The notes: a model not told the origin generated them from the letters alone. Positions 9,271-21,170 are shown, numbered from the stretch's first letter. The stretch is DNA of 64,000 nucleotides from Silene latifolia (GCF_048544455.1 NC_133536.1:24492152-24556151), one strand, 5' to 3'. Program-made: numbers and translations.

Positions 9271-12200
9271 TCAAAGTGAATAATAATGACTAAATTCATC
9301 AAGCGACATCCTGTCATCATCAGATTCAGATAAACCCAAGTACATATAGTCGGAATATGAAATATAATAGGACTGATGGCCATAGTCAGCAGTGGGATCG
9401 TTAGGGTATCGAAGGTGCATGTTTGCTAATCTTTTACCCAAATCCCCTGATAAATCGATGTGGAAGCAAGCACGTAAATCCATGGATTTAAGATGAGGGC
9501 ATCCATCCAAAATTGCTTTCAAACCTTCATTATACATGCTGTTCCCAATTAGTTGAAGATGACGTAGTTTAGGCATGCTTTTAGAAATGGCTAGAGCTTT
9601 CTCATTGCACATGAAATCTACTACATAACTCATGTAATCTTCGTCACTGGACGCGTAATCTGGTAACTTACACTCGGCACCATTTAAGCCGAATGATGTC
9701 AATGAGGGGCAAGCATGGCCGATAGCTTCAACTGTCTTATCTGAGAACGAACAATGTATAAACTGGATTTCCTCCAGCATAGGGAGCCTTTTCACTGCTT
9801 CGATCAGTTTTTTATCGGTCAACGATAAATTATACACATACCCGAGGCGCAGATGTTTAAGATCCTTGCATCTGTAAGGACGTTTTCAGAAAAACAAAAA
9901 TTATTAAAACAGTATAAACAAATATTTAGTTGATAGATTCGTACTTGGTACGGTAATGAACTGACAAAGGATCGAGTTGCTACGGCTAACTGTTTAATCC
10001 ATAAATCCAATAAAAAAAATTGCCACCAGCTACATTATATAACTTGAATACCAGCATGAAAAGAGCTAAAGCGGATTTAATCGGATGCGGATCAATCATA
10101 TCAAATTGGATATTCTTTGTTTTTATAAAGTACTCGTAAGTCGTAATATCATCATTCAATCCAAATTTACAAAAAACAAATTAGATAGCCAAGTTTCAAA
10201 ACAGATGTGGATTGAATGGTAGTTTGAAGAGGCGCAATGCACAACGAGGAGCTAAGAGACCGAGCACAAGGCGATGCAGGCTAGGGATGTCAATGGATCG
10301 GGTTCGGGTCGGGTGAAACTTATCATCCGTCACCCGTCCATCCATCATCCGGGATGAAACGGGTGGATCGAATGATAAATGGGTGATGATTTAATTATAT
10401 TTATAAGCCTAAAAAAGTATTGAATTTTATTTCACCCAAAAATATGTAAGGTAAATTAGTATTAGACTAAGTGCTTTAAAAATCTTGTAACTTAATGTTT
10501 GCTTGAACATATAAAAACTAAGCAGATTAGTATTGGCTAGCTTAAGTTTTATATAAATATGTATTTTTTTTTTCAAAAAAGGAAGAATATCGGGTGGCGG
10601 ATGGATGACGGGTTGGATTTAGCTTCATCCATCATCCATTTATTTCATCCATCATCCATCCATCATCTATTTATTTCGGGTTTTCATCCATCCAATTAAA
10701 TCGGGTGGATGGATATTTAGCGGGTACGGGTGAGATTGACATCCCTAATGCAGGCCTTTGGGACGTGAGGCGCCCTATTTTTAGTAACAAACTTGTATTT
10801 CCCAAATAATTTCGGGGAGCAATACCTTTTTGTAGGGGTTTTCATTTGTTTATCTTTCTATATTAGGAGTGTTTTTAATAGGGAAAATGCACATGGTGCC
10901 CTTGAGGTTTGCCCTTTTGCACGATATACCCAAAATTTTGATCCGGAAAACTTTAAGAGATTATAACTCGTGTTTAATAAATCGAAATGTGACGAGGTTT
11001 TTTTTCAAATCGATCGTCTTTTCGAGAACTACGATTTGAAAAAAAAAATTCAAGTTTGGAATTCGTTACCAAGAGATATGGTTACTCAAAGTTAGTTCGG
11101 TCAAAAAAACTTTGACATACTAAAACTCCTAGCCACGGGATCCAAATACGACTATTTTTTTTTCCAAATCGTAGTTCTCGAAAAGACGATCGATATGAAA
11201 AAAAAACCCGTCACATTCCGATTTCTTAAACACGAGTTATGACTTCTTAAAGTTTCCCGGATCAAAATTTTGGGTATATCGTACAAAATGGCAAACCTCA
11301 AGGGCACCATGTGCATTGTCCCTTTTTAATATATGATTCGATAATCCATACGGCCATATTCATCCTGATCCACTTGTCCATTCAATAATAAAAAATAACA
11401 ATAACCACAACTACACAAGTGATCCCCTACTATCTTCTTAATAATTGTGACAAAACTAAAGATAAACAATTGAACACGAGGAAGTATGAGTGTTTTTTTA
11501 TGTATGAATTGATCATTCATATGACCATACCCATCATGATCCACTCGTCATCCAATCATACTAATAAAACTAATCACAAGATGTCGTCTCTCCTATCTCC
11601 TTAATAATTGTGACAAAATCAAAGATAAACAAGTGCCCACGGAGAAAGTACTAAACAATAACGAATACGAAGTATAATGATACTCCCTCCGTCCAAATCA
11701 TTTGTTAAAAGTTAAAACATCCTCCCTCCCTCTAAAATCATTTCTTTATCTTTCGATTAAAAGGTCTCTCACAAAGAACAAAGGAAAAAAAATAAAATAA
11801 ACAAATAATTGGAACGAAGAGAGTAACTTAGAAACAGGATTAAGAGAATATAGGATACCTTTCAGTGATGTATGTCAAGGTCGTATGCGGTATATCATTA
11901 TACCTATAACCACGACGATACTCCAAATAGATATCAATCAAACCACCCGCACTCGAATCGATTGCGTAACGGGTCAAATTATTGAGACTCCGCGGCAAAT
12001 CAACATAACGGCGATCACTAGGAACAGTCATGTTTATGGTTCTAAACGTGACGGGTAGTTTGCATATCTTGCGAAACAACATACACACTTTCTGAACATT
12101 CTCAATTAGTTCAATTGTCAGCAACTTTGAAAAAATTAGGACCCATATGTCTTCAAGTAGTTCTAACCAATTTGGGAATTGGGTTTTGTTGGTTTCATTA

Positions 12201-12274
12201 ATTAAATCGGTTTTTTGATTCTTATTGTTTGATTGATTGTTTGATGATGAACTAGGGGTTGAAATTGATGACAT
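9271..12274 (-). CDS. Gene A: F-box/LRR protein, SKIP19/FBL23-like, two exons
   Basis: Likely substrate-recognition subunit of an SCF ubiquitin ligase. Exon 1 is 12274 down to 11859 (416 nt). It starts at the ATG of MSSIST and ends at a consensus AG|GT. Exon 2 is 9871 down to 9271, after a tccttacag acceptor; the join is phase 2 and makes an Arg codon. The total is 338 aa. Residues near 35-75 are the F-box (NWLELLEDIWVLIFSKL, then VQKVCMLFRKICKLP). The C-terminal part has leucine-rich repeats (LPMLEEIQFIHCSFS, ACPSLTSFGLNG, MPKLRHLQLIGNS, CPHLKSMDLRACF) and an acidic tail. The 1987-bp intron contains three small transposons. The spacing and motifs match plant F-box/LRR23-like proteins. Its paralogue, gene B, is at 59816-63716. 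No damage is seen. Confidence 0.9.
10282..10747. mobile_element. hAT-type MITE in gene A intron
   Basis: 466-bp element with inverted ends TAGGGATGTCAAT at left and ATTGACATCCCTA at right. It is flanked by a perfect 8-bp duplication, atgcaggc (10274-10281 and 10748-10755). Eight-base duplications and TAGGG-type ends fit hAT elements. The inside is made of GGGTCGGGT and ATCCATCC runs with no coding capacity. The homologous place in the gene B intron has no such element, so this is a later insertion. Confidence 0.88.
10881..11322. mobile_element. Mutator-like long-TIR MITE in gene A intron
   Basis: 442-bp element whose two halves are near-perfect inverted copies of each other for about 170 bp, starting gggaaaatgcacatggtgcc. 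It is flanked by a perfect 9-bp duplication, tttttaata (10872-10880 and 11323-11331). Long TIRs and a 9-bp duplication indicate Mutator-like transposition. It has no ORF. Relatives occur twice, nested, in the intron of gene B at 61763-62652. Confidence 0.85.
11332..11652. repeat. Imperfect tandem duplication of a 150-bp block in gene A intron
   Basis: Block 1 is about 11332-11487 and block 2 about 11501-11652. Both run from a tatga start through ccatac, atcctgatcc or atcatgatcc, and ttaataattgtgacaaaa to a cacg-gga-aagta end. Open frames crossing it look like chance. Confidence 0.6.
11681..11825. mobile_element. Stowaway-like MITE, gene A copy
   Basis: It starts TACTCCCTCCGTCC and ends GGAACGAAGAGAGTA. 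The two ends are inverted and TA-bounded, the standard form of plant Stowaway (Tc1/mariner-type) MITEs. It is 145 bp and lies about 35 bp from the splice donor. A related copy occupies the same position in gene B (63130-63255), so the insertion predates the gene duplication. Confidence 0.75.
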
Positions 12275-12430
12275 TGTGCGAGGAAAATTTGGCGAAATTT
12301 AGGCAGTAAACAAGGGATACTGTGTTTAGGTAGACTTCAGTACACATGTACCTTTTTTTTTTTTTTTTTTTTTTTTGATAATTGTAATGGTCATGAGGAC
12401 GTGGGTTTTAGACTTTTAGTGACATCATAT
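12275..12430 (-). promoter_or_regulatory. Upstream region of gene A
   Basis: This stretch aligns with the region upstream of gene B: both have acaagggatac and cgtgggttttagac, followed by TGACRTCAT. In gene A the last word is TGACATCA (12420-12427), one base off the bZIP palindrome TGACGTCA. A T-run of about 24 bases (from 12353) is found only here. Homology stops at about 12430, where repeat DNA starts, leaving about 155 bp of original promoter. Confidence 0.5.
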
Positions 12431-12583
12431 GTAGGATTGTACACCGGTCCTAGACCAACGGGTTAGTTGGGTCGGGTTATAGTCGTGTCTGTTCGGATGC
12501 ATCACGTTTTCAGGTTATTTGAGTCGGGTTGGGTCGGTCATTTTGGGTTTAGATATGATTTCATATAATGATTGGGTCATTTT
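12431..12583. repeat. GGGTCGGGT-rich repeat DNA, left part
   Basis: Non-coding DNA rich in GGGTCGGGTT words, cut off by the Tat element at 12584. Similar composition resumes in reverse sense (ACCCGACCC) at 31590-32092 and mixed after 49096. The left edge (tatgtaggattgtaca) resembles the reverse complement of tgtacacccctacata near 49672-49687, so these pieces may be the ends of one hAT-like element split by later insertions. No matching 8-bp duplication was found. Confidence 0.4.
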
Positions 12584-13259
12584 AAAAACTGATTTTATCA
12601 TCCGTGACGTGGCATTATTTTATTGGCAAAATGAGTGGTAGTAGGATGACGACGTGGCATGAGGCGGTTGGAAGAAGAAAGGAAAAAGGGATCGCTGAGG
12701 TGTCGAGTTATGGGCCGTTAGATTGAAAGAGGAACAAACACAAGTTGAGAAAGTATAAAACACACGTACAAAGAAGGGTTGTTGGGCCAAGTCAAAAACA
12801 AACTCCTATTCTAATGGAGTTGACCCAAAGTCCAGGAGCAAAAGGAGGAAAGAAGTTTTTGGATTCTCTATTCCTTGTTCGGCAACTATAAAAGGAGAAG
12901 GGAAGCAGCACAAAAGGGGCATTGACCGTATCATCGAGCAACACTTCACTCTAAAAAATCTATCAGCAATTGGCGACAACTATCTAGCAACATAACATTT
13001 GTATTTCCTTACTTGGGCGTTTTTACATCGATTATAGTGCAAAGTTGGCGGGATTCCGACTCCCCCCGCGGTTGTTCCCACACCGGGTTTTCTGCGTCAC
13101 CAAAAATCTCTCATGTCGTCCTTTTTGTTTATCTTTTCCTCCTTTACTTCATTGCATATTTACTCCTTAAATTCATCATAATCCAATATTAATCGGCCGT
13201 AGATCAATCACTATCACTCACCAATTAAATTAATAACTCGGTAGATTTTTACCAAAACA
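12584..13259 (+). repeat. 5' LTR of the Tat element, lacking its first bases
   Basis: 676 bp, closely matching the 3' LTR from aaactgattttatc onward. The 3' LTR begins TGTTAGGGATAC, but this copy has only AA in that place, so the terminal TG and about ten more bases are missing. It ends ACCAAAACA, followed by the primer site. TATAAAAG at 12887-12894 is the likely TATA box. Confidence 0.85.
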
Positions 13260-13260
13260 G

Positions 13261-13280
13261 TTTGGCGCCCACCGTGGGGC
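13261..13280 (+). other. Primer-binding site of the Tat element
   Basis: The sequence tttggcgcccaccgtggggc begins one base after the LTR. A TGGCGCCCACCGTGGGG box directly after the LTR is usual in plant Tat-type elements. I do not name the tRNA. Confidence 0.7.
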
Positions 13281-13334
13281 ATAGTGATCATTTTCTATAG
13301 CCAAACCTCGCAAGACCGAACCACGGCCGTCACC

Positions 13335-14433
13335 ATGTCCGGAACCCGGCCCGAACCCTTCCAAAGAGCCTTAACCCTTCCAAAGGCCCGAGCATGTCAC
13401 CACGTCTTTCCGGAGCGAGAATTACTTCGCATCCGCAGATCGGTCGATGCATCCCAGGCGTCGGCCACCGACAATCCCTCACAAGATGTCGACGAGCCAT
13501 GCCCTGACCTCGAAACCACCACGAGATTCCAAAGGCAACAGTGCATCCAAATCCAAATCCGGTAGGGAAAACAAATTTTGGCCCAGAAGTGAAGTCAGTA
13601 TCCAGAGCCGACCCAGAAGGCTCGGGCGCGAGAGTTTTCCGGCGGATCTCCAGCGCTTGATCCGACGCAGTGATGATTCGGGATGGACACTCTGCGTCGG
13701 GCCGTTGAGGATCCGAGGAAGGATAACCGAACCGATTGCTCGGATCGCAACAAGATCCGGCCCAAACCAACATCGCACGCAGGCTCCGACCCGAACTGGC
13801 GGTGAAGGATCGGGTCGATCAATTCCATCGAACTAGTCACCGGACTAGACTTAGCGAGAATAGCACCAAACAACCAATTGAGCCCAGGATTGGGATGCCT
13901 GTCATTCGATAATCCACCGAGTCCGGCAGCATAACAGTAACGCTTTGTTTAGCACCCCGTCAGTTCGACCTTCCACCCTTTTCGATACCCCGCACACCGA
14001 CACCAGGATGACAATCGGACTGTCCTCAATCTGGAATTCCATCCTTCAACCATTCACCAAAGGAGCACTGGATTGGCGGATCACAACAGACACCAGGATG
14101 GCGGCTGGATCCATAATCGATCAACACCGAGAACCGATCACCCAAAGACCAGGCCAACTTTCCGAGCACCCTGGCTAGGAGGTACACCTGCTTGGTTCCT
14201 TTCCGCTTTTTTCTAACCCTCTTGCGGGAAGCGAGGTAATTTCTTTGGAGCAAAGAATACCAGGGAGCTGAGGGAGCTAATGTATAGGATACAAAGCGTA
14301 GCCCGTCTGCTGAAGAAAGCAGCCAGAGATAGTTACGCAGACTCACCTTTCGTGGATAATATAGCTCTAATCGGTGTTCCTAAAGGATGCGTGCCGCCAG
14401 CTATGACACTCTACGACGGAACCACAGATCCAC
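13335..14433 (+). pseudogene. gag: Tat gag, N-terminal part, split by the chromovirus
   Basis: Starts at ATG 13335 (MSGTRPEPF). The frame changes several times up to about 14260, where the sequence is proline-, arginine- and serine-rich and GC-richer than the surrounding DNA. From about 14265 one frame reads MYRIQSVARLLKKAARDSYA and then PPAMTLYDGTTDP, the conserved segment just before the gag core. At 14433 the frame is cut in the middle of a codon by the chromovirus LTR, and it resumes exactly at 22722. TSD tccac supports one insertion event. Confidence 0.75.
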
Positions 14434-15761
14434 TGTAATACTCCGTATTTATAAGTCTTGGGGTACTCTATCGAGTAGGCCTTACTCTGTCGAGTAAGGG
14501 TAAGTTGCGTTTTAGAAAAGTTTCTGACCTGTTGGGTACTCGATCGAGTAGCTGGGGCACTCGATCGAGTAAGGGGGTACTCGATCGAGTACCTCGGGTA
14601 CTCAATCGAGTAGCCGGTTTTACGGGGAGTTTTCTCGGGTTTTGTTAATTATGCGATTAAGGTATATAAGCTTTGTCGTCATTATTCTAAATCACTTTTG
14701 CAAAACCTAAATTACTGTTTAAGAGAGAAAGCAAGCAAGTTCTTCATCCTAATCGCATTATTAGCAATACCCGGAGTTTGGAAGGTCAGTTCTTAGCGTT
14801 GATTATACCGTTGAGTTCCTTGCGTCGAGGGTAAGATCTATGTACCCTTTTTATTGTCTTTCCTTTGATTTGGTTAAACCCTAATTTAGAGATTTGGGGG
14901 TTTATGTGTAGTATGTGATTTGGTAGCCTTTATATGTTGTATGATAGGAGGAGGGTTCATAGAGGAAGCTTTTTGATTCAAGAGAGAGACCGTCGATTGT
15001 GTGCTTACCGGGTAGGATTTCTACTCGGTATTAGTCCCATAATGGGATATTGGTTGATGTGTTGTGTTTGGTTGGTTGATATAGTAATTGTATTGTGATT
15101 GTGGCTGTGATCGTTGTTTATGGTTCGCGAGGCGTGGCCTCGGCTGAGTGGGGTCACTTGCGGGAGTGGCTTCACGCCCTAGTTTCGCCTTCTGTGGAAC
15201 CCGCCACAGAAGGGATGTGCACATTAATGGACAGGGTTATCGCTCACTATGTGGAGCGGGGATTTGGTGGGTGCGGCTGCGGTCCCCCATCGGCGGGGCT
15301 AGTCCAGGTGGACGATCGGTGATTGAGATGATTGGATTTGGCGTGATTGTGTGTGTGTGTGCTTAAGGCATGTCTTTTATCTTATTGTTAGTATATATTG
15401 AATTGTGTGATTAGTACGACCCGGTGTTGTTTTGTAAACTGCGGTGATCCATTCGGGGATGGCGAGCGATATTGAGCGGTATTGAGATGAGTATCTGGGA
15501 TAGTGGGATTGCCACGACATGATGATAGGAGTCTTCCGCTGTAGCTTATTAGTTATTTACATTTCAGTTAGAACAGTCAGTTTGAGAACATGTATCGTAC
15601 TTTTGGTTTGGTTTTGAGAATTGTAACTCTTCGCTAAGTATTTATAATTAAACGTTGTTTCTTCATTGTTATTTGATTATCATTGCCTCGGGTAACCGAG
15701 ATGGTAATGTCTTCATACCTGAGTGGTCCTGGTAAGGCACTTGGAGTATGGGGGTGTTACA
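14434..15761 (+). repeat. 5' LTR of the chromovirus
   Basis: TGTAATACTCC to GTGTTACA. TATATAAG at 14663-14670 is the likely TATA box. Near its start (14460-14620) it has six copies or near-copies of the palindrome TACTCGATCGAGTA in about 160 bp. Most differences from the other LTR lie in its second half and involve CAG or CTG sites. Confidence 0.92.
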
Positions 15762-15763
15762 AA

Positions 15764-15775
15764 TGGTATCAGAGC
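15764..15775 (+). other. Primer-binding site, initiator Met tRNA type
   Basis: TGGTATCAGAGC, two bases after the LTR, is the complement of the 3' end of plant initiator methionine tRNA. The same site follows the long LTR at 42679. Confidence 0.88.
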
Positions 15776-16252
15776 AACGATCCTGAAACCTGTAACCAAT
15801 GAACCTAATGAACATAGGGAGTCAACTAAAATGAACCCGGGGTAAAAGTTGTAGGAGCTAATGCAAAGGCTTGGGAGACGTCCTAAAGTCGCGAAGTCGC
15901 CCTACAATTTTGAACCGATCACATGAGGGGAGTGTTTGTCGAGTCGTATGTGTGTTTGGTTAACTTGTGTAAGAATATGATGAAATGTGTTAATTGTTGG
16001 ATGTTTGAAGTAGAAGGTTGAGAATGTGAAAGAAAGGTTAATGAAATATGTAGACTTGTCGTTGGAGTGATAACATGTTGGATGTTTATAAGGTGGCATT
16101 TAATCACATGATATAGTGATCTCGTAGATCGTACGAAAGGATGCGTAGCATTATATGCTTAGTTATGATATAATATGTGGTTTTATAAAGTTTTTTTTTA
16201 GCATGTTAGCATATGATATAGCATGCGGGTAGCGTTTCTGAGTTAGCATGAC

Positions 16253-16512
16253 TCGATCGAGTGGGACTGACTTGATCGGGTGGGTTTTTGATGATTTTGG
16301 GTCCAGAATCGTATTTTTGGGTACTCGATCGAGTAACTAGGGGTACTCGATCGAGTAGGGGGTCACTCGATCGAGTAGCCTCGGTCGAGTATGTAAGAGA
16401 TCAGAAGGTCTGTTTGGGGTCTGGTGTTTGGGTACTCGATCGAGTATGTTGGGCACTCGATCGAGTAGCCCGTTACTCGATCGAGTGTGTTTGGGAACTC
16501 GATCGAGTAGGT
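16253..16512 (+). repeat. Second cluster of CTCGATCGAG palindromes, in the gag leader
   Basis: About ten copies or near-copies of CTCGATCGAG, spaced some 20-40 bp, stand between the primer site and the gag ATG (16589). Chance open frames here translate as repeats of LDRV or TRSS. The remainder of 15776-16588 is non-coding leader. Confidence 0.8.
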
Positions 16513-16588
16513 TCTGGGCAGCGTGTTTTCATGTTTTGAGGTTTAGTACGTGTGTTTATGTCTACCCTTTCTTATATATAGTTTCAAG

Positions 16589-17505
16589 ATGCCGCCCAAG
16601 AAGACTGCTTTGTATGCGAGAGCTGAGCTTATGAACATAGAGGACATCGTTAAGATGTTGGAGCATCAGGATGCTCTCACTGAGGCTTTAAAGACTGTGG
16701 GGAAAGATAAGGATAAGGAGAAGGAGAAGGAGGTTGATCATTCTAAAATCAGCCTCTATATCGCGAGGTTTAACCCGAAAGAGTACAAGGGAGTTGGGGA
16801 GCCTAACCTTCTTGATAGTTGGCTGAGATAGATGGAGAACATATTAGATTTGGTTCACTGTCCTGATGAGATGAGAGTGGAACAGGCTGCGTTCTATCTG
16901 AGGGAGGCAGCTAGCAAGTGGTGGGATACAGTGAAAGTGAGTGCTAAGGAGATATATACAAGCCAAGGGTTACCTTCTATACCTTGGGAGGAGTTTCGTA
17001 GGGCTGTGAGGAAGGAGTTTGTACCGGAACATGTGAGGAGTAAGTTGAGGGAAGAGTTTGACAGTTTTAAGATGATCGCTGAGATGTCTATGGCCGAGTA
17101 CTACAGGCAGTTCAATGAGAAGTCTAGGTATGCTGAGGATATGGGTTTGAGTGAGGAAAACCTGGCGTTGAGGTTTGAGAGGGGGTTGACCCCTAACATT
17201 ATGGATAAGTTACCCGTGGGAGTCCTTACTGATGTTAAGGAAGCTTATGAGAGGGCTGGGAGAGCTGAGAGGTTGGTGGAGATGGCTCAGGAGAGGTTAG
17301 GTGGTGAGAAGAGGAAGTCTGAGAGCGAGGGTGGTGGCAAATCTAATCACAAGAAAGGCAACCACAATCAGTCTAAGGGATTTTCTTCTGGGTCAGGGTT
17401 CAGTGCTGGGGCTTCCTTTGGGCGCGGCCGTGGAAGTGTTAGTGGTAGTTGGGGAGTGACCTGCTATAGCTGTGGTGGTGTAGGCCACAAGAGACATGAG
17501 TGCAC
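16589..17505 (+). pseudogene. gag: Chromovirus gag
   Basis: Structural polyprotein. Its ATG at 16589 (MPPKKTALYARAEL) opens a frame that meets an in-frame TAG at 16829-16831 and then stays open. The capsid-like domain contains YLREAASKWWDTVKVS and WEEFRRAVRKEFVPEHVR, normal for plant gypsy gag. A glycine/serine-rich linker leads to one zinc knuckle, CYSCGGVGHKRHEC (about 17461-17502). After this the frame is lost and the sequence continues in a neighbouring frame from 17500. The TAG may be a real mutation or a read error, as it falls beside GGCTGAGATAG. Confidence 0.85.
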
Positions 17506-18338
17506 AAGTGCACCGGATCTTTCCGAGACCCGCAGAGCTTCACGAGCAACAGACCGGCCCGGATCATGGCCAAACCGGGAAGTCAGAGTTACCAGAGTGG
17601 AGGCAACCGCAACGGCGGTAATTCTTATCAGAAACCACCAACGAACAACAACAACAATCAAGGGTCGGGTGCTAAGCCGACCACATCAGCCAAGATCTTG
17701 TCCGGGGAGGTGGGCGGAAGACCGATGTGGCAAGTTATTCATGATAGAGAAGAAAGCGGTGAGGAAAATGCGCACGTTATCACCGGTACTTTTCTTGTAA
17801 ATGGTATTCCTACCTTTGTTTTGTTTGATTCGGGGCTTCTCGATCGTTTGTGTCTTCGAGTCATGTTAAACGATTGGGTTTGAGGGTATATGAGTCTGTT
17901 AGTGAGCAAGTTTTTATACCTTCGGGTGAGTCCGTATCATGTGGGAGATTGTTTAGAGATGTATCTATGATAGTTGGGCAAGTTGATCTACCCGTAGACT
18001 TGCTAGAGTTTCCTTTTGACGGTTTTGAGATGATAGTCGGGATGGATTGGTTAGGAAAGTATAAAGCTAAGATAGACTGTCATCAAAAGAAAGTGTCTTT
18101 AAGAGGTCCTAAGGGTGTTAGTGTGTCTTATCGTGGGTTTCTAGTCAAACCCAAAGTTAAGTTGATTGCAGTTGTCACCTTGAAGTCTTATCCGAGGAAG
18201 GGATGTCCTTTGATCTTGTGCCATGTGAGAGATGACCGGATAGAGAGTCCGAAGCGATTGATGCGATACCGGTGGTGGGGGAGTTTGCCGATGTTTTTCC
18301 TGACGAGATTCCGTGGTTGCCACCAAAGAGGGAGATAG
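17500..18338 (+). pseudogene. Chromovirus protease region, frameshifted
   Basis: Two overlapping frames (17500-17883 and 17850-18338) cover a retropepsin domain. The active-site stretch reads TFVLFDSG in the first frame, and the fold continues as SSSHVKRLGLRVYESVSEQV and MIVGMDWLGKYKAKIDC in the second, so one frame change lies next to the catalytic DSG, in a run of G. The end runs into the RT entry, which can be read in pieces up to 18400. Domain identity is firm; function of this copy is doubtful. Confidence 0.8.
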
Positions 18339-18399
18339 ATTTCACCGTTGAGTTGAAACCGGGGACGAGCCAATCTCTAAGGCACCGTGATCGTACCGT

Positions 18400-20433
18400 A
18401 TGGGTCCTAAGGAGATGGAGGAGCTTAGGAAGCAATTGGATGATTTGATAGAGAAGGGATACATTAGACCAAGTGTATCGCCGTGGGGAGCACCAATTCT
18501 TTTCGTGAAGAAGAAAGATGGGAGTTTGAGGTTATGCATAGATTACGGGAGGCTGAACCGAGTGACGATAAAGAACAAGTATCCTTTGCCAAGGATAGAT
18601 GACCTGTTTGATCAGTTGAGTGGTGCATCAGTCTTTTCTAAGATTGATTTGAGGTCGGGGTACCATCAGGTGAAGATTAGAGAGGCGGACATACCAAAGA
18701 CAGCTTTCACGTCGAGGTATGGCCATTATGAGTATGTGGTGATGCCGTTTGGGTTGTCTAATGCACCGGCAGTGTTTATGGATTTGATGAATAGAATCTT
18801 CAGACAGTTCTTGGACCCGTTTGTAGTAGTATTTATCGATGACATCTTAGTCTACTCTAAGACTAAGGAGGAGCATGAGGAGCATCTGAGGATCGTGTTG
18901 CAAACTTTGAGGGATCATGAGTTGTATGCTAAGCTATCCAAGTGTGAGTTCTGGTTAGAGAAAGTTGCTTTTCTGGGGCATGTGATCTCTAAAGATGGGG
19001 TAACTGTGGATCCGGCGAAGATAGAAGCAGTGATAAAGTGGGAAGCACCAAAGAATGTTGCCAAGGTTAGGAGTTTCTTGGGTTTATCTGGATACTACAG
19101 ACGGTTCGTGAAAGATTTCTCCAAGATAGCTAGACCTATGACAGCGTTGATGAGGAAAGAGAACAGGTTTCGTTGGGATGAGAGTTGTGAGACGGCGTTC
19201 CAAACATTAAAGGAGCGTTTGACCACAGCTCCTGTCTTAGCATTGCCTGAAGGGACCGAGAACTTTGAGGTTTATACAGATGCCTCGAAGAATGGGTTGG
19301 GATGTGTGTTGATGCAGAATGGTAAAGTGATTGCCTATGCTTCTAGGCAATTGAAGCCTTATGAGGAGAACTACCCTACTCATGATCTGGAGTTGGGGGT
19401 TGTGGTGTTTGCTCTCAAGATTTGGAGACATTACCTTTATGGAGCAATCTTTAAGGTATTTTCTGATCACAAGAGTCTCAAGTACATCTTCACTCAGAAG
19501 GAGTTGAACATGAGACAGAGGAGGTGGATGGAGCTGATTGGCGATTATGACATGGAAATCATCTACCATGAAGGGAAGGCCAATGTTGTAGCTGATGCTT
19601 TGAGTAGGAAGAGTGTACATTCTCTGTGTACAGCTCTATCTTTGATGAGGCTGAGAGATGAGGTAGCGAGCTTTGGGATACATATGATGCAGAAAGGAGA
19701 TGCCATGGGTGATATGACAGTACAGCTTGAGTTTTATGATGATATTCGAGGTAAGCAGGTATTGGACCCTACGATAGTGGAGTGGAGAGCTGGAGTAGAG
19801 AAAGGGACAGTGTCCCGGTTTTCTATTCATACATATGGTAGTTTGAGGTTTGATGGTAGGTGGTGTGTTCCTAATGATGAGGAGTTGAAAAAGACTATCA
19901 TGACAGAGGCACATTGCACACCATATTCAGTACATCCGGGTGGTGACAAGCTATACAAGGATTTGAAGAAAACGTTTTGGTGGCCTGGGATGAAGAAAGA
20001 GACAGCTGAGTTTGTGTCCCGTTGTTTGACATGCCAGAGAGGTAAAGGGGAACAACGACGACCACAAGGTAAGATTCAGTCTTTAGAGGTACCTGAGTGG
20101 AAGTGGGAATCCATTTCCATGGACTTCATTGTGGGTTTGCCAAAGAGTCAACAAGGTAACAACATGATTTGGGTAATAGTGGATCGACTGACCAAGTCAG
20201 CTCACTTTGTTCCAATGAAAGATACATGGACTAAGGCACAATTGGCTATGGCCTATCGAAAGAACGTGCTTAAGTTACATGGAGTCCCTAAGGACATAGT
20301 GTCCGACAGAGATGCGAGGTTTATATCGAGGTTTTGGAAGGAGTTGCGGGAATCGTTGGGAACAACTTTGAAGATGAGTACGACATTTCATCCTGCGACA
20401 GACGGCAGGCGAGAGAACAATCAAGACTCTTGA
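18400..20433 (+). pseudogene. pol: Chromovirus pol: RT, RNase H and integrase (broken at the end)
   Basis: 677 open codons. [50 protein letters not shown] and the catalytic FIDD. RNase [15 protein letters not shown], then ALSRKS at its end. Integrase: the HHCC zinc domain ([11 protein letters not shown] to CLTCQRGKG) and a core with D in SMDFIVGLP and D in VSDRDARF. Just after FHPATDG the frame is lost (about 20403), before the region of the third catalytic residue, Glu, so the open frame has no complete DDE. The downstream part continues in other frames and then in 20751-21170. Confidence 0.9.
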
Positions 20434-21170
20434 GGATATGTTGCGAGCTTGTGTGATGGATTTTGGTGGTAGGCTGGGAGCGAGGGTTGGACTTGATAGA
20501 ATTTTCTTACAATAACAGCTATCACACTAGTATTGGTATGGCACCGTTTGAGGCTTTGTATGGGAGAAGATATAGGAGTCCAATCTGTTGGGACGATAGT
20601 CTTTGAGGCAATGGTTTTAGGACCGAGAGATGGTGGAACAGTTTAAGATGATCGGGAACGGATGAGAGCGGCTCGGATCGACAAAAGAGTTATGCGGATC
20701 TACATCGCCGGGATATAGAGTTTCAGGTTGGGGATAAGGTTCTTCTGAAAGTGTCTCCTATGCGTGGGGTTATGAGATTTGGGAAGAAAGGCAAGCTAAG
20801 TCAGAAGTTTATAGGGCCGTATGAGATCTTAGAGCGGGTTGGGGAAGTTGCATATCGTCCGGCTTTACCAAATGCATTAGAGAGAGTGCATAATGTGTTT
20901 CATGTATCGCAGTTGCGGAAGTATGTGAGTGACCCGTCACATGTGTTAGAGGCCGAGAACTTAGAGCTAGATGAGTCCTTATCATATCTTGAGGTGCCTA
21001 AACAGATTCTAGACCGAAAGGTTAGAAAGACTAGGAGTGGTGAGACAGTTCTGCTCAAGATCCTTTGGTCTAACCACGAGACCGAGGAAGCTACATGGGA
21101 GCCAGAGGAGGCTATGAAAGAGCGTTACCCTTTCCTTTTTGATCAGGTATGTATGGTTACGGGGACGTAA
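20434..21170 (+). pseudogene. Chromovirus integrase C-terminus and chromodomain
   Basis: Up to 20750 the integrase core continues only in short frames that change several times (SYHTSI and ALYGRR can be read). From 20751 one frame is open for 139 codons: MRFGKKGKLSQKFIGPYEIL and ALERVHNVFHVSQLRKYV are the GPY/F-type integrase end. They are followed by a chromodomain-like block with ILWSNHETEEATWEPEEAM. Chromodomains direct integration to heterochromatin in this group, by family knowledge. Stop at 21168-21170. Confidence 0.87.

Noticed and set aside
15095..15366. 75- and 72-codon ORFs conserved between positions 15095-15366 and 22051-22281
   Set aside because: They lie in the two LTRs of the same element; conservation reflects LTR identity, and small indels between copies break the frames.
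16288..16634. ORFs reading as repeats of GTRSS and LDRV, also on the minus strand at 21323-21637
   Set aside because: Chance translations of the TACTCGATCGAGTA palindrome arrays.
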